A DNA stretch of 64,000 bases. Source: Hydractinia symbiolongicarpus. Lineage: Eukaryota; Cnidaria; Hydrozoa; Anthoathecata; Hydractiniidae. The first letter of the stretch is position 1, and every line of letters starts with the position of its first letter. Made by a program: the position numbers and the translations under genes. The DNA lies in the NCBI RefSeq assembly GCF_029227915.1, contig NC_079878.1, positions 33,197,501 through 33,261,500 of the forward strand. The letters are read 5' to 3'. This document shows, one piece after another, positions 9,533 to 22,000 of this stretch. The notes under the pieces were generated by a model, which was given only the letters and a program-made list of their open reading frames with translations, had not been told where the DNA came from and did not search any database.

Positions 9533-10751
9533 CGGGAAGTGAGTTTACACCCTGGGTACTCTCTTTGTATACTTTTGACTATACGGGCCGAGTCCGGGAT
9601 TTACGGAAAATCGCAGGTTTTCGTTTGCCGGCGATTAAACTTCTTTTATTCAGCGTCTCATCAAAAATGAAAACATTTTTGAAAACTGCAAGTCTCATGC
9701 GTTTTAGTGGTGAGAAAAAAAATTAAAAAATCGTTCGAGAAATGAGTTTACACCCTGGGTACTTTCTTTGTATACTTTTTGACTATATGGGCCGAGTCCG
9801 GGATTTACGGGAAATCGCAGGTTTTCGTTGGCCGGCGATTAAACCACTTTCATTAAGCGTCTCATCAAAAATGAAAAGATTTTTAAAAACTACAAGTCTC
9901 ATGGGCTTTAGTGGTGAAATAATAATTTAAAAAATCGTTCGGGAAATGAGTTTACTCCCTGGGTACTATCTTTGTATACTTTTGACTATACGGGCCGAGT
10001 CCGAGTATTACGGGAAATCGCAGGTTTTCGTTTGCCGGCGATTAAACTTCTTTTATTCAGCGTCTCATCAAAAATGAAAACATTTTTAAAAACTACAAGT
10101 CTCATGGGCTTTAGTGGTGAAATAATAATTCAAAAAATCGTTTGGGAAATTAGCTTACTCACAGGGTACTTTCTTTGTATACTTTTGACTATACGGGCCG
10201 AGTCCGGGATTTACGGGAAATCGCAGGTTTTCGTTTGCCGGCGATTAAACATCTTTTATTCAGCGTCTCATCAAAAATGAAAACATTTTTGAAAACTACA
10301 AGTCTCATGCGTTTTAGTGGTGAAAAAAAAATTTTAAAAATCGTTCGGGAAATGAGTTTACTTCCTGGGTACTTTCTTTGTATACATTCGACTATACGGG
10401 CCAAGCTCGGGATTTACGGGAAATCGCGGAATTTCGTTTGCCGGCGATTAAACTTCTTTTATTCAGCGTCTCATCAAAAATGAAAACATTTTTAAAAACT
10501 ACAAGTCTCATGGGCTTTAGTGGTGAAATAATAATTCAAAAAATCGTTTGGGAAATTAGCTTACTCACAGGGTACTCTCTTTGTATACTTTTGACTATAC
10601 GGGCCGAGTCCGGGATTTACGGAAAATCGCCGGTTTTCGTTTGCCGGCGATTAAACTTCTTTTATTCAGCGTCTCATCAAAAATGAAAACATTTTTGAAA
10701 ACTGCAAGTCTCATGCGTTTTAGTGGTGAAAAAGTAATTTAAAAAATCGTT
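9533..10751 (+). repeat. 6-monomer duplication, right copy (1,219 bp)
   Basis: This repeats 8315-9532. The only 204-bp monomer of the window, 9736-9939, is here: an extra T gives CTTTTTTGACTATATGGG near 9775. The insertion and the ATATGGG change are absent from the left copy, so they arose after the duplication. Confidence 0.85.
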
Positions 10752-10954
10752 CGGGAAGTGAGTTTACACCCTGGGTACTCTCTTTGTATACTTTTGACTA
10801 TACGGGCCGAGTCCGGGATTTACGGAAAATCGCAGGTTTTCCTTTGCCGGCGATTAAACTTCTTTTATTCAGCGTCTCATCAAAAATGAAAATATTTTTG
10901 AAAACTACAAGTCTCATGCGTTTTAGTGGTGAGAAAAAAAATTAAAAAATCGTT
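10143..10954 (+). repeat. 4-monomer duplication, left copy (812 bp)
   Basis: Monomers 10143, 10346, 10549 and 10752 match 10955-11766. Both copies end with AAATATTTTTGAAAAC and GAGAAAAAAAATT. The left copy has a private TTTTCCTTTGCC near 10840, where the right copy has TTTTCGTTTGCC. Confidence 0.85.
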
Positions 10955-11766
10955 CGAGAAATGAGTTTACACCCTGGGTACTTTCTTTGTATACTTTTGA
11001 CTATACGGGCCGAGTCCGGGATTTACGGGAAATCGCAGGTTTTCGTTTGCCGGCGATTAAACATCTTTTATTCAGCGTCTCATCAAAAATGAAAACATTT
11101 TTGAAAACTACAAGTCTCATGCGTTTTAGTGGTGAAAAAAAAATTTTAAAAATCGTTCGGGAAATGAGTTTACTTCCTGGGTACTTTCTTTGTATACATT
11201 CGACTATACGGGCCAAGCTCGGGATTTACGGGAAATCGCGGAATTTCGTTTGCCGGCGATTAAACTTCTTTTATTCAGCGTCTCATCAAAAATGAAAACA
11301 TTTTTAAAAACTACAAGTCTCATGGGCTTTAGTGGTGAAATAATAATTCAAAAAATCGTTTGGGAAATTAGCTTACTCACAGGGTACTCTCTTTGTATAC
11401 TTTTGACTATACGGGCCGAGTCCGGGATTTACGGAAAATCGCCGGTTTTCGTTTGCCGGCGATTAAACTTCTTTTATTCAGCGTCTCATCAAAAATGAAA
11501 ACATTTTTGAAAACTGCAAGTCTCATGCGTTTTAGTGGTGAAAAAGTAATTTAAAAAATCGTTCGGGAAGTGAGTTTACACCCTGGGTACTCTCTTTGTA
11601 TACTTTTGACTATACGGGCCGAGTCCGGGATTTACGGAAAATCGCAGGTTTTCGTTTGCCGGCGATTAAACTTCTTTTATTCAGCGTCTCATCAAAAATG
11701 AAAATATTTTTGAAAACTACAAGTCTCATGCGTTTTAGTGGTGAGAAAAAAAATTAAAAAATCGTT
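10955..11766 (+). repeat. 4-monomer duplication, right copy, starting with a hybrid monomer
   Basis: The first monomer (10955-11157) has a CGAGAAATGAG, ACACCCTGGG head like 11767 but a GTTTGCCGG, AAACATC tail like 10143. It is therefore a recombinant, and the exchange point lies between about phase 24 and phase 93. The following three monomers match 10346-10954. Confidence 0.8.
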
Positions 11767-12578
11767 CGAGAAATGAGTTTACACCCTGGGTACTTTGTTT
11801 GTATACTTTTGACTATACGGGCCGAGTCCGTGATTTACGGGAAATCGCAGGTTTTTGTTGGCCGGCGATTAAACCACTTTCATTAAGCGTCTCATCAAAA
11901 ATGAAAAGATTTTTAAAAACTACAAGTCTCATTGGCTTTAGTGGTGAAATAATAATTTAAAAAATCGTTTGGGAAATTAGTTTACTCCCTGGGTACTTTC
12001 TTTGTATACTTTTGATTATACGGGCCGAGTCCAGGGTTTACGGGAAATCGCGGGTTTTCGTTTGCCGGCGATTAAACTTCTTTTATTCAGCGTCTCATCA
12101 AAAATGAAAACATTTTTAAAAACTACAAGTCTCATGCGTTTTAGTGGTGAAAAAATAAATTAAAAAATCGTTCGGGAAATGAGTTTACTCCCTGGGTACT
12201 ATCTTTGTATACTTTTGACTATACGGGCCGAGTCCGAGATTTACGGGAAATCGCAGGTTTTCGTTTGCCGGCGATTAAACTTCTTTTATTCAGCGTCTCA
12301 TCAAAAATGAAAACATTTTTAAAAACTACAAGTCTCATGGGCTTTAGTGGTGAAATAATAATTCAAAAAATCGTTTGGGAAATTAGCTTACTCAAAGGGT
12401 ACTTTCTTTGTATACTTTTGACTATACGGGCCGAGTCCGGGATTTACGGGAAATCGCAGGTTTTCGTTTGCCGGCGATTAAACATCTTTTATTCAGCGTC
12501 TCATCAAAAATGAAAACATTTTTGAAAACTACAAGTCTCATGCGTTTTAGTGGTGAAAAAAAAATTTTAAAAATCGTT
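11767..12578 (+). repeat. Four-monomer cassette, copy 4
   Basis: Monomers 11767, 11970, 12173 and 12376 show the cassette order. Private changes include TACTTTGTTTG, GTGATTTACG, TTTTTGTTGG and CTCATTGGC in the first monomer, and CTCAAAGGG in place of CTCACAGGG in the fourth. It opens a 21-monomer HOR copy ending at 16028. Confidence 0.9.
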
Positions 12579-13796
12579 CGGGAAATGAGTTTACTTCCTG
12601 GGTACTTTCTTTGTATACATTCGACTATACGGGCCAAGCTCGGGATTTACGGGAAATCGCGGAATTTCGTTTGCCGGCGATTAAACTTCTTTTATTCAGC
12701 GTCTCATCAAAAATGAAAACATTTTTAAAAACTACAAGTCTCATGGGCTTTAGTGGTGAAATAATAATTCAAAAAATCGTTTGGGAAATTAGCTTACTCA
12801 CAGGGTACTTTCTTTGTATACTTTTGACTATACGGGCCGAGTCCGGGATTTACGGGAAATCGCAGGTTTTCGTTTGCCGGCGATTAAACATCTTTTATTC
12901 AGCGTCTCATCTAAAATGAAAACATTTTTGAAAACTACAAGTCTCATGCGTTTTAGTGGTGAAAAAAAAATTTTAAAAATCGTTGGGGAAATGAGTTTAC
13001 TATCTGGGTACTTTCTTTGTATACATTCGACTATACGGGCCAAGCCCGGGATTTACGGGAAATCGCGGGATTTCGTTTGCCGGCGATTAAACCTCTTTTA
13101 TTCAGCGTCTCATCAAAAATGAAAACATTTTTAAAAACTACAAGTCTCATGGGCTTTAGTGGTGAAATAATAATTCAAAAAATCATTTGGGAAATTAGCT
13201 TACTCACAGGGTACTTTCTTTGTATACTTTTGACTATACGGGCCGAGTCCGGGATTTACGGGAAATCGCAGGTTTTCGTTTGCCGGCGATTAAACCTCTT
13301 TTATTCAGCGTCTCATCAAAAATGAAAACATTTTTAAAAACTACAAGTCTCATGGGCTTTAGTGGTGAAATAATAATTCAAAAAATCATTTGGGAAATTA
13401 GCTTACTCACAGGGTACTTTCTTTGTATACTTTTGACTATACGGGCCGAGTCCGGGATTTACGGGAAATCGCAGGTTTTCGTTTGCCGGCGATTAAACAT
13501 CTTTTATTCAGCGTCTCATCAAAAATGAAAACATTTTTGAAAACTACAAGTCTCATGCATTTTAGTGGTGAAAAAAAAATTTTAAAAATCGTTCGGGAAA
13601 TGAGTTTACTTCCTGGGTACTTTCTTTGTATACATTCGACTATACGGTCCAAGCCCGGGATTTACGGGAAATCGCGGGATTTTGTTTGCCGACGATTAAA
13701 CCTCTTTTATTAAGCGTCTCATCACAAATGAAAACATTTTTAAAAACTACAAGTCTCATGGGCTTTAGTGGTGAAATAATAATTTAAAAAATCGCT
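12376..13796 (+). repeat. Dimeric sub-HOR (406 bp) with one hybrid monomer
   Basis: Two monomer types alternate: AAATTAGCTTACTCACAGGG with AAACATC, and CATTCGAC with CCAAGC. Dimers start at 12376, 12782 and 13391. The extra monomer 13188-13390 has the head of the first type and the AAACCTC, alpha-class tail of the second, so it is a hybrid. The corresponding stretches 16638-17855, 18871-20088 and 25366-26583 have three dimers and no extra monomer, which explains the 203-bp offset change between the HOR copies. Confidence 0.85.
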
Positions 13797-16028
13797 CGGG
13801 AAATGAGTTTACTCTCTGGGTACTTTCTTTGTATACTTTTGACTATACGGGCCGAGTCCGGGATTTACGGGAAATCGCGGGTATTCGTTTGCCGGCGATT
13901 AAACTTCTTTTATTCAGCGTCTCATCAAAAATGAAAACATTTTTAAAAACTACAAGTCTCATGGGCTTTAGTGGTGAAATAATAATTTAAAAAATCGTTC
14001 GGGAAATGAGTTTACTCCCTGGGTACTTTCTTTGTATACTTTTGACTATACGGGCCGAGTCCGGGATTTACGGGAAATCGCGGGTATTCGTTTGCCGGCG
14101 ATTAAACTTCTTTTATTCAGCGTCTAATCAAAAATGAAAACATTTTTGAAAACTACAAGTCTCATGCGTTTAGTGGTGAAAAAAAAAATTAAAAAATCGT
14201 TCGGGAAATGAGTTTACTTCCTGGGTACTTTCTTTGTATACATTCGACTATACGGGCCAAGCCCGGGATTTACTGGAAATCGCGGGATTTCGTTTGCCGG
14301 CGATTAAACCTCTTTCATTAAGCGTCTCATCAAAAATGAAAACATTTTTAAAAACTACAAGTCTCATGGGCTTTAGTGGTGAAATAATAATTTAAAAAAT
14401 CGTTCGGGAAATGAGTTTACACCCCGGGTACTTTCTTTGTATACTTTTGACTATACGGGCCGAGTCCGGGATTTACGGGAAATCGCAGGTTTTCGTTTGC
14501 CGGCGATTAAACTTCTTTTATTCAGCGTCTCATCAAAAATGAAAACATTTTTGAAAACTACAAGTCTCATGCGTTTTAGTGGTGAAAAAATAATTTTAAA
14601 AATCGTTCGGGAAATGAGTTTAATTCCTGGGTACTTTCTTTGTATACATTCGACTATACGGGCCAAGCCCGGGATTTACGGGAAATCGCGGGATTTCGTT
14701 TGCCGGCGATTAAACCTCTTTTATTAAGCGTCTCATCAAAAATGAAAACATTTTTAAAAACTACAAGTCTCATGGGCTTTAGTGGTGAAATAATAATTTA
14801 AAAAATCGCTCGGGAAATGAGTTTACTTCCTGGGTACTTTCTTTGTATACTTTTGACTATACGGGCCGAGTCCGGGATTTACGGGAAATCGCGGGTATTC
14901 GTTTGCCGGCGATTAAACTTCTTTTATTCAGCGTCTCATCAAAAATGAAAACATTTTTAAAAACTACAAGTCTCATGGGCTTTAGTGGTGAATTAATAAT
15001 TTAAAAAATCGTTCGGGAAATGAGTTTACTCCCTGGGTACTTTCTTTGTATACTTTTGACTATACGGGCAGAGTCCGGGATTTACGGGAAATCGCGGGTA
15101 TTCGTTTGCCGGCGATTAAACTTCTTTTATTCAGCGTCTCATCAAAAATGAAAACATTTTTGAAAACTACAAGTCTCATGCGTTTTAGTGGTGAAAAAAA
15201 AATTTAAAAAATCGTTCGGGAAATGAGTTTACTTCCTGGGTACTTTCTTTGTATACTTTTGACTATACGGGCCGAGTCCGGGATTTACGGGAAATCGCAG
15301 GTTTTCGTTTGCCGGCGATTAAACTTCTTTTATTCAGCGTCTCATCAAAAATGAAAACATTTTTAAAAACTACAAGTCTCATGGGCTTTAGTGGTGAAAT
15401 AATAATTCAAAAAATCGTTTGGGAAATTAGCTTACTCACAGGGTACTTTCTTTGTATACTTTTGACTATACGGGCCGAGTCCGGGATTTAGGGGAAATCG
15501 CAGGTTTTCGTTTGCCGGCGATTAAACATCTTTTATTCAGCGTCTCATCAAAAATGAAAACATTTTTGAAAACTACAAGTCTCATGCGTTTTAGTGGTGA
15601 AAAAAAAATTTTAAAAATCGTTCGGGAAATGAGTTTACTTCCTGGGTACTTTCTTTGTATACATTCGACTATACGGGCCAAGCCCGGGATTTACGGGAAA
15701 TCGCGGGATTTCGTTTGCCGGCGATTAAACCTCTTTTATTAAGCGTCTCATCAAAAATGAAAACATTTTTAAAAACTACAAGTCTCATGGGCTTTAGTGG
15801 TGAAATAATAATTTAAAAAATCGCTCGGGAAATGAGTTTACTTCCTGGGTACTTCCTTTGTATACTTTTGACTATACGGGCCGAGTCCGGGATTTACGGA
15901 AAATCGCAGGTTTTCGTTTGCCGGCGATTAAACTTCTTTTATTCAGCGTCTCATCAAAAATGAAAACATTTTTGAAAACTACAAGTCTCATGCGTTTTAG
16001 TGGTGAGAAAAAAAATTAAAAAATCGTT
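13797..16028 (+). repeat. Rest of HOR copy a (21-monomer version)
   Basis: Monomers from 13797 to about 15216 match 20089 to about 21490 and 26584 to about 27985 in order. Shared markers include CTCTCTGGG, GCGTCTAATC, TTTACTGGAAATC, ACACCCCGGG, TTTAATTCC, GAATTAATAATT and GGGCAGAGTCC. Monomers 15217, 15420 and 15623 match 22322, 22525 and 22728. Relative to the 32-monomer units, this copy therefore lacks an internal stretch of monomers. The monomer at 14000 is 202 bp: GCGTTTAGTGG has lost one T. Confidence 0.8.
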
Positions 16029-16840
16029 CGAGAAATGAGTTTACACCCTGGGTACTTTCTTTGTATACTTTTGACTATACGGGCCGAGTCCGGGATTTAC
16101 GGGAAATCGCAGGTTTTCGTTGGCCGGCGATTAAACCACTTTCATTAAGCGTCTCATCAAAAATGAAAAGATTTTTAAAAACTACAAGTCTCATGGGCTT
16201 TAGTGGTGAAATAATAATTTAAAAAATCGTTTGGGAAATTAGTTTACTCCCTGGGTACTTTCTTTGTATACTTTTGATTATACGGGCCGAGTCTAGGGTT
16301 TACGGGAAATCGCGGGTTTTCGTTTGCCTGCGATTAAACTTCTTTTATTCAGCGTCTCATCAAAAATGAAAACATTTTTAAAAACTACAAGTCTCATGCG
16401 TTTTAGTAGTGAAAAAATAAATTAAAAAATCGTTCGGGAAATGAGTTTACTCCCTGGGTACTATCTTTGTATACTTTTGACTATACGGGCCGAGTCCGAG
16501 ATTTACGGGAAATCGCAGGTTTTCGTTTGCCGGCGATTAAACTTCTTTTATTCAGCGTCTCATCAAAAAAGAAAACATTTTTAAAAACTACAAGTCTCAT
16601 GGGCTTTAGTGGTGAAATAATAATTCAAAAAATCGTTTGGGAAATTAGCTTACTCACAGGGTACTTTCTTTGTATACTTTTGACTATACGGGCCGAGTCC
16701 GGGATTTACGGGAAATCGCAGGTTTTCGTTTGCCGGCGATTAAACATCTTTTATTCAGCGTCTCATCAAAAATGAAAACATTTTTGAAAACTACAAGTCT
16801 CATGCGTTTTAGTGGTGAAAAAAAAATTTTAAAAATCGTT
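16029..16840 (+). repeat. Four-monomer cassette, copy 5
   Basis: Monomers 16029, 16232, 16435 and 16638. It shares the derived GAGTCTAGGG, TTTGCCTGCG and TTTTAGTAGTG with copies 6 and 7, so these three form a subfamily. A private ATCAAAAAAGAAAAC at about 16562 disrupts the ATG in the dyad. Confidence 0.9.
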
Positions 16841-18332
16841 CGGGAAATGAGTTTACTTCCTGGGTACTTTCTTTGTATACATTCGACTATACGGGCCAAG
16901 CTCGGGATTTACGGGAAATCGCGGAATTTCGTTTGCCGGCGATTAAACTTCTTTTATTCAGCGTCTCATCAAAAATGAAAACATTTTTAAAAACTACAAG
17001 TCTCATGGGCTTTAGTGGTGAAATAATAATTCAAAAAATCGTTTGGGAAATTAGCTTACTCACAGGGTACTTTCTTTGTATACTTTTGACTATACGGGCC
17101 GAGTCCGTGATTTACGGGAAATCGCAGGTTTTCGTTTGCCGGCGATTAAACATCTTTTATTCAGCGTCTCATCAAAAATGAAAACATTTTTGAAAACTAC
17201 AAGTCTCATGCGTTTTAGTGGTGAAAAAAAAATTTTAAAAATCGTTCGGGAAATGAGTTTACTTCCTGGGTACTTTCTTTGTATACATTCGACTATACGG
17301 GCCAAGCCCGGGATTTACGGGAAATCGCGGGATTTCGTTTGCCGGCGATTAAACCTCTTTTATTCAGCGTCTCATCAAAAATGAAAACATTTTTAAAAAC
17401 TACAAGTCTCATGGGCTTTAGTGGTGAAATAATAATTCAAAAAATCATTTGGGAAATTAGCTTACTCACAGGGTACTTTCTTTGTATACTTTTGACTATA
17501 CGGGCCGAGTCCGGGATTTACGGGAAATCGCAGGTTTTCGTTTGCCGGCGATTAAACATCTTTTATTCAGCGTCTCATCAAAAATGAAAACATTTTTGAA
17601 AACTACAAGTCTCATGCGTTTTAGTGGTGAAAAAAAAATTTTAAAAATCGTTCGGGAAATGAGTTTACTTCCTGGGTACTTTCTTTGTATACATTCGACT
17701 ATACGGTCCAAGCCCGGGATTTACGGGAAATCGCGGGATTTTGTTTGCCGACGATTAAACCTCTTTTATTAAGCGTCTCATCACAAATGAAAACATTTTT
17801 AAAAACTACAAGTCTCATGGGCTTTAGTGGTGAAATAATAATTTAAAAAATCGCTCGAGAAATGAGTTTACTCTCTGGGTACTTTCTTTGTATACTTTTG
17901 ACTATACGGGCCGAGTCCGGGATTTACGGGAAATCGCGGGTATTCGTTTGCCGGCGATTAAACTTCTTTTATTCAGCGTCTCATCAAAAATGAAAACATT
18001 TTTAAAAACTACAAGTCTCATGGGCTTTAGTGGTGAAATAATAATTTAAAAAATCGTTCGGGAAATGAGTTTACTCCCTGGGTACTTTCTTTGTATACTT
18101 TTGCCTATACGGGCCGAGTCCGGGATTTACGGGAAATCGCGGGTATTCGTTTGCCGGCGATTAAACTTCTTTTATTCAGCGTCTAATCAAAAATGAAAAC
18201 ATTTTTGAAAACTACAAGTCTCATGCGTTTTAGTGGTGAAAAAAAAAATTAAAAAATCGTTCGGGAAATGAGTTTACTTCCTGGGTACTTTCTTTGTATA
18301 CATTCGACTATACGGGCCAAGCCCGGGATTTA
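16100..18332 (+). repeat. 11-monomer tandem duplication, left copy (2,233 bp)
   Basis: This block is repeated at about 18333-20565. Shared private variants include ATACGGTCCAAG with GATTTTGTTTGCCGACG, TCACAAATG, CGCTCGAGAAATG and TTTTGCCTATACG. The breakpoint lies inside the monomer 18262-18464, between phase 61 and phase 83. The copies differ in one monomer (16841 against 19074), where the right copy carries a short conversion tract. Confidence 0.88.
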
Positions 18333-19073
18333 CGGGAAATCGCAGGTTTTCGTTGGCCGGCGATTAAACCACTTTCATTAAGCGTCTCATCAAAAATGAA
18401 AAGATTTTTAAAAACTACAAGTCTCATGGGCTTTAGTGGTGAAATAATAATTTAAAAAATCGTTTGGGAAATTAGTTTACTCCCTGGGTACTTTCTTTGT
18501 ATACTTTTGATTATACGGGCCGAGTCTAGGGTTTACGGGAAATCGCGGGTTTTCGTTTGCCTGCGATTAAACTTCTTTTATTCAGCGTCTCATCAAAAAT
18601 GAAAACATTTTTAAAAACTACAAGTCTCATGCGTTTTAGTAGTGAAAAAATAAATTAAAAAATCGTTCGGGAAATGAGTTTACTCCCTGGGTACTATCTT
18701 TGTATACTTTTGACTATACGGGCCGAGTCCGAGATTTACGGGAAATCGCAGGTTTTCGTTTGCCGGCGATTAAACTTCTTTTATTCAGCGTCTCATCAAA
18801 AATGAAAACATTTTTAAAAACTACAAGTCTCATGGGCTTTAGTGGTGAAATAATAATTCAAAAAATCGTTTGGGAAATTAGCTTACTCACAGGGTACTTT
18901 CTTTGTATACTTTTGACTATACGGGCCGAGTCCGGGATTTACGGGAAATCGCAGGTTTTCGTTTGCCGGCGATTAAACATCTTTTATTCAGCGTCTCATC
19001 AAAAATAAAAACATTTTTGAAAACTACAAGTCTCATGCGTTTTAGTGGTGAAAAAAAAATTTTAAAAATCGTT
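18262..19073 (+). repeat. Four-monomer cassette, copy 6, starting in a recombinant monomer
   Basis: Monomer 18262-18464 has the ACTTCC, CATTCGAC and CCAAGCCCGGG head of monomer 20495 and the GCAGG, GTTGGCCGG and AAAAGATTTTT tail of 16029. The crossover interval is 18323-18344. The following monomers (18465, 18668, 18871) are ordinary cassette members. Confidence 0.9.
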
Positions 19074-22000
19074 CGGGAAATGAGTTTACTTCCTGGGTAC
19101 TTTCTTTGTATACATTCGACTATACGGGCCAAGCTCGGGATTTACGGGAAATCGCGGGATTTCGTTTGCCGGCGATTAAACCTCTTTTATTAAGCGTCTC
19201 ATCAAAAATGAAAACATTTTTAAAAACTACAAGTCTCATGGGCTTTAGTGGTGAAATAATAATTCAAAAAATCGTTTGGGAAATTAGCTTACTCACAGGG
19301 TACTTTCTTTGTATACTTTTGACTATACGGGCCGAGTCCGGGATTTACGGGAAATCGCAGGTTTTCGTTTGCCGGCGATTAAACATCTTTTATTCAGCGT
19401 CTCATCAAAAATGAAAACATTTTTGAAAACTACAAGTCTCATGCGTTTTAGTGGTGAAAAAAAAATTTTAAAAATCGTTCGGGAAATGAGTTTACTTCCT
19501 GGGTACTTTCTTTGTATACATTCGACTATACGGGCCAAGCCCGGGATTTACGGGAAATCGCGGGATTTCGTTTGCCGGCGATTAAACCTCTTTTATTCAG
19601 CGTCTCATCAAAAATGAAAACATTTTTAAAAACTACAAGTCTCATGGGCTTTAGTGGTGAAATAATAATTCAAAAAATCATTTGGGAAATTAGCTTACTC
19701 ACAGGGTACTTTCTTTGTATACTTTTGACTATACGGGCCGAGTCCGGGATTTACGGGAAATCGCAGGTTTTCGTTTGCCGGCGATTAAACATCTTTTATT
19801 CAGCGTCTCATCAAAAATGAAAACATTTTTGAAAACTACAAGTCTCATGCGTTTTAGTGGTGAAAAAAAAATTTTAAAAATCGTTCGGGAAATGAGTTTA
19901 CTTCCTGGGTACTTTCTTTGTATACATTCGACTATACGGTCCAAGCCCGGGATTTACGGGAAATCGCGGGATTTTGTTTGCCGACGATTAAACCTCTTTT
20001 ATTAAGCGTCTCATCACAAATGAAAACATTTTTAAAAACTACAAGTCTCATGGGCTTTAGTGGTGAAATAATAATTTAAAAAATCGCTCGAGAAATGAGT
20101 TTACTCTCTGGGTACTTTCTTTGTATACTTTTGACTATACGGGCCGAGTCCGGGATTTACGGGAAATCGCGGGTATTCGTTTGCCGGCGATTAAACTTCT
20201 TTTATTCAGCGTCTCATCAAAAATGAAAACATTTTTAAAAACTACAAGTCTCATGGGCTTTAGTGGTGAAATAATAATTTAAAAAATCGTTCGGGAAATG
20301 AGTTTACTCCCTGGGTACTTTCTTTGTATACTTTTGCCTATACGGGCCGAGTCCGGGATTTACGGGAAATCGCGGGTATTCGTTTGCCGGCGATTAAACT
20401 TCTTTTATTCAGCGTCTAATCAAAAATGAAAACATTTTTGAAAACTACAAGTCTCATGCGTTTTAGTGGTGAAAAAAAAAATTAAAAAATCGTTCGGGAA
20501 ATGAGTTTACTTCCTGGGTACTTTCTTTGTATACATTCGACTATACGGGCCAAGCCCGGGATTTACTGGAAATCGCGGGATTTCGTTTGCCGGCGATTAA
20601 ACCTCTTTCATTAAGCGTCTCATCAAAAATGAAAACATTTTTAAAAACTACAAGTCTCATGGGCTTTAGTGGTGAAATAATAATTTAAAAAATCGTTCGG
20701 GAAATGAGTTTACACCCCGGGTACTTTCTTTGTATACTTTTGACTATACGGGCCGAGTCCGGGATTTACGGGAAATCGCAGGTTTTCGTTTGCCGGCGAT
20801 TAAACTTCTTTTATTCAGCGTCTCATCAAAAATGAAAACATTTTTGAAAACTACAAGTCTCATGCGTTTTAGTGGTGAAAAAATAATTTTAAAAATCGTT
20901 CTGGAAATGAGTTTAATTCCTGGGTACTTTCTTTGTATACATTCGACTATACGGGCGAAGTCCGGGATTTACGGGAAATCGCGGGATTTCGTTTGCCGGC
21001 GATTAAACCTCTTTTATTAAGCGTCTCATCAAAAATGAAAACATTTTTAAAAACTACAAGTCTCATGGGCTTTAGTGGTGAAATAATAATTTAAAAAATC
21101 GCTCGGGAAATGAGTTTACTTCCTGGGTACTTTCTTTGTATACTTTTGACTATACGGGCCGAGTCCGCGATTTACGGGAAATCGCGGGTATTCGTTTGCC
21201 GGCGATTAAACTTCTTTTATTCAGCGTCTCATCAAAAATGAAAACATTTTTAAAAACTACAAGTCTCATGGGCTTTAGTGGTGAATTAATAATTTAAAAA
21301 ATCGTTCGGGAAATGAGTTTACTCCCTGGGTACTTTCTTTGTATACTTTTGACTATACGGGCAGAGTCCGGGATTTACGGGAAATCGCGGGTATTCGTTT
21401 GCCGGCGATTAAACTTCTTTTATTCAGCGTCTCATCAAAAATGAAAACATTTTTAAAAACTACAAGTCTCATGGGCTTTAGTGGTGAAATAATAATTTAA
21501 AAAATCGTTCGGGAAATGAGTTTACACCCCGGGTACTTTCTTTGTATACTTTTGACTATACGGGCCGAGTCCGGGATTTACGGGAAATCGCAGGTTTTCG
21601 TTTGCCGGCGATTAAACTTCTTTTATTCAGCGTCTCATCAAAAATGAAAACATTTTTAAAAACTACAAGTCTCATGGGCTTTAGTGGTGAAATAATAATT
21701 CAAAAAATCGTTTGGGAAATTAGCTTACTCACAGGGTACTTTCTTTGTATACTTTTGACTATACGGGCGAAGCCCGGGATTTACGGGAAATCGCGGGATT
21801 TCGTTTGCCGGCGATTAAACCTCTTTTATTAAGCGTCTCATCAAAAATGAAAACATTTTTAAAAACTACAAGTCTCATGGGCTTTAGTGGTGAAATAATA
21901 ATTTAAAAAATCGCTCGGGAAATGAGTTTACTTCCTGGGTACTTTCTTTGTATACTTTTGACTATACGGGCCGAGTCCGGGATTTACGGGAAATCGCGGG

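Noticed and set aside
9742-9930. 62-codon frame that does start with ATG
   Set aside because: It exists only because of the private one-T insertion in the 204-bp monomer 9736-9939. No other copy has it.
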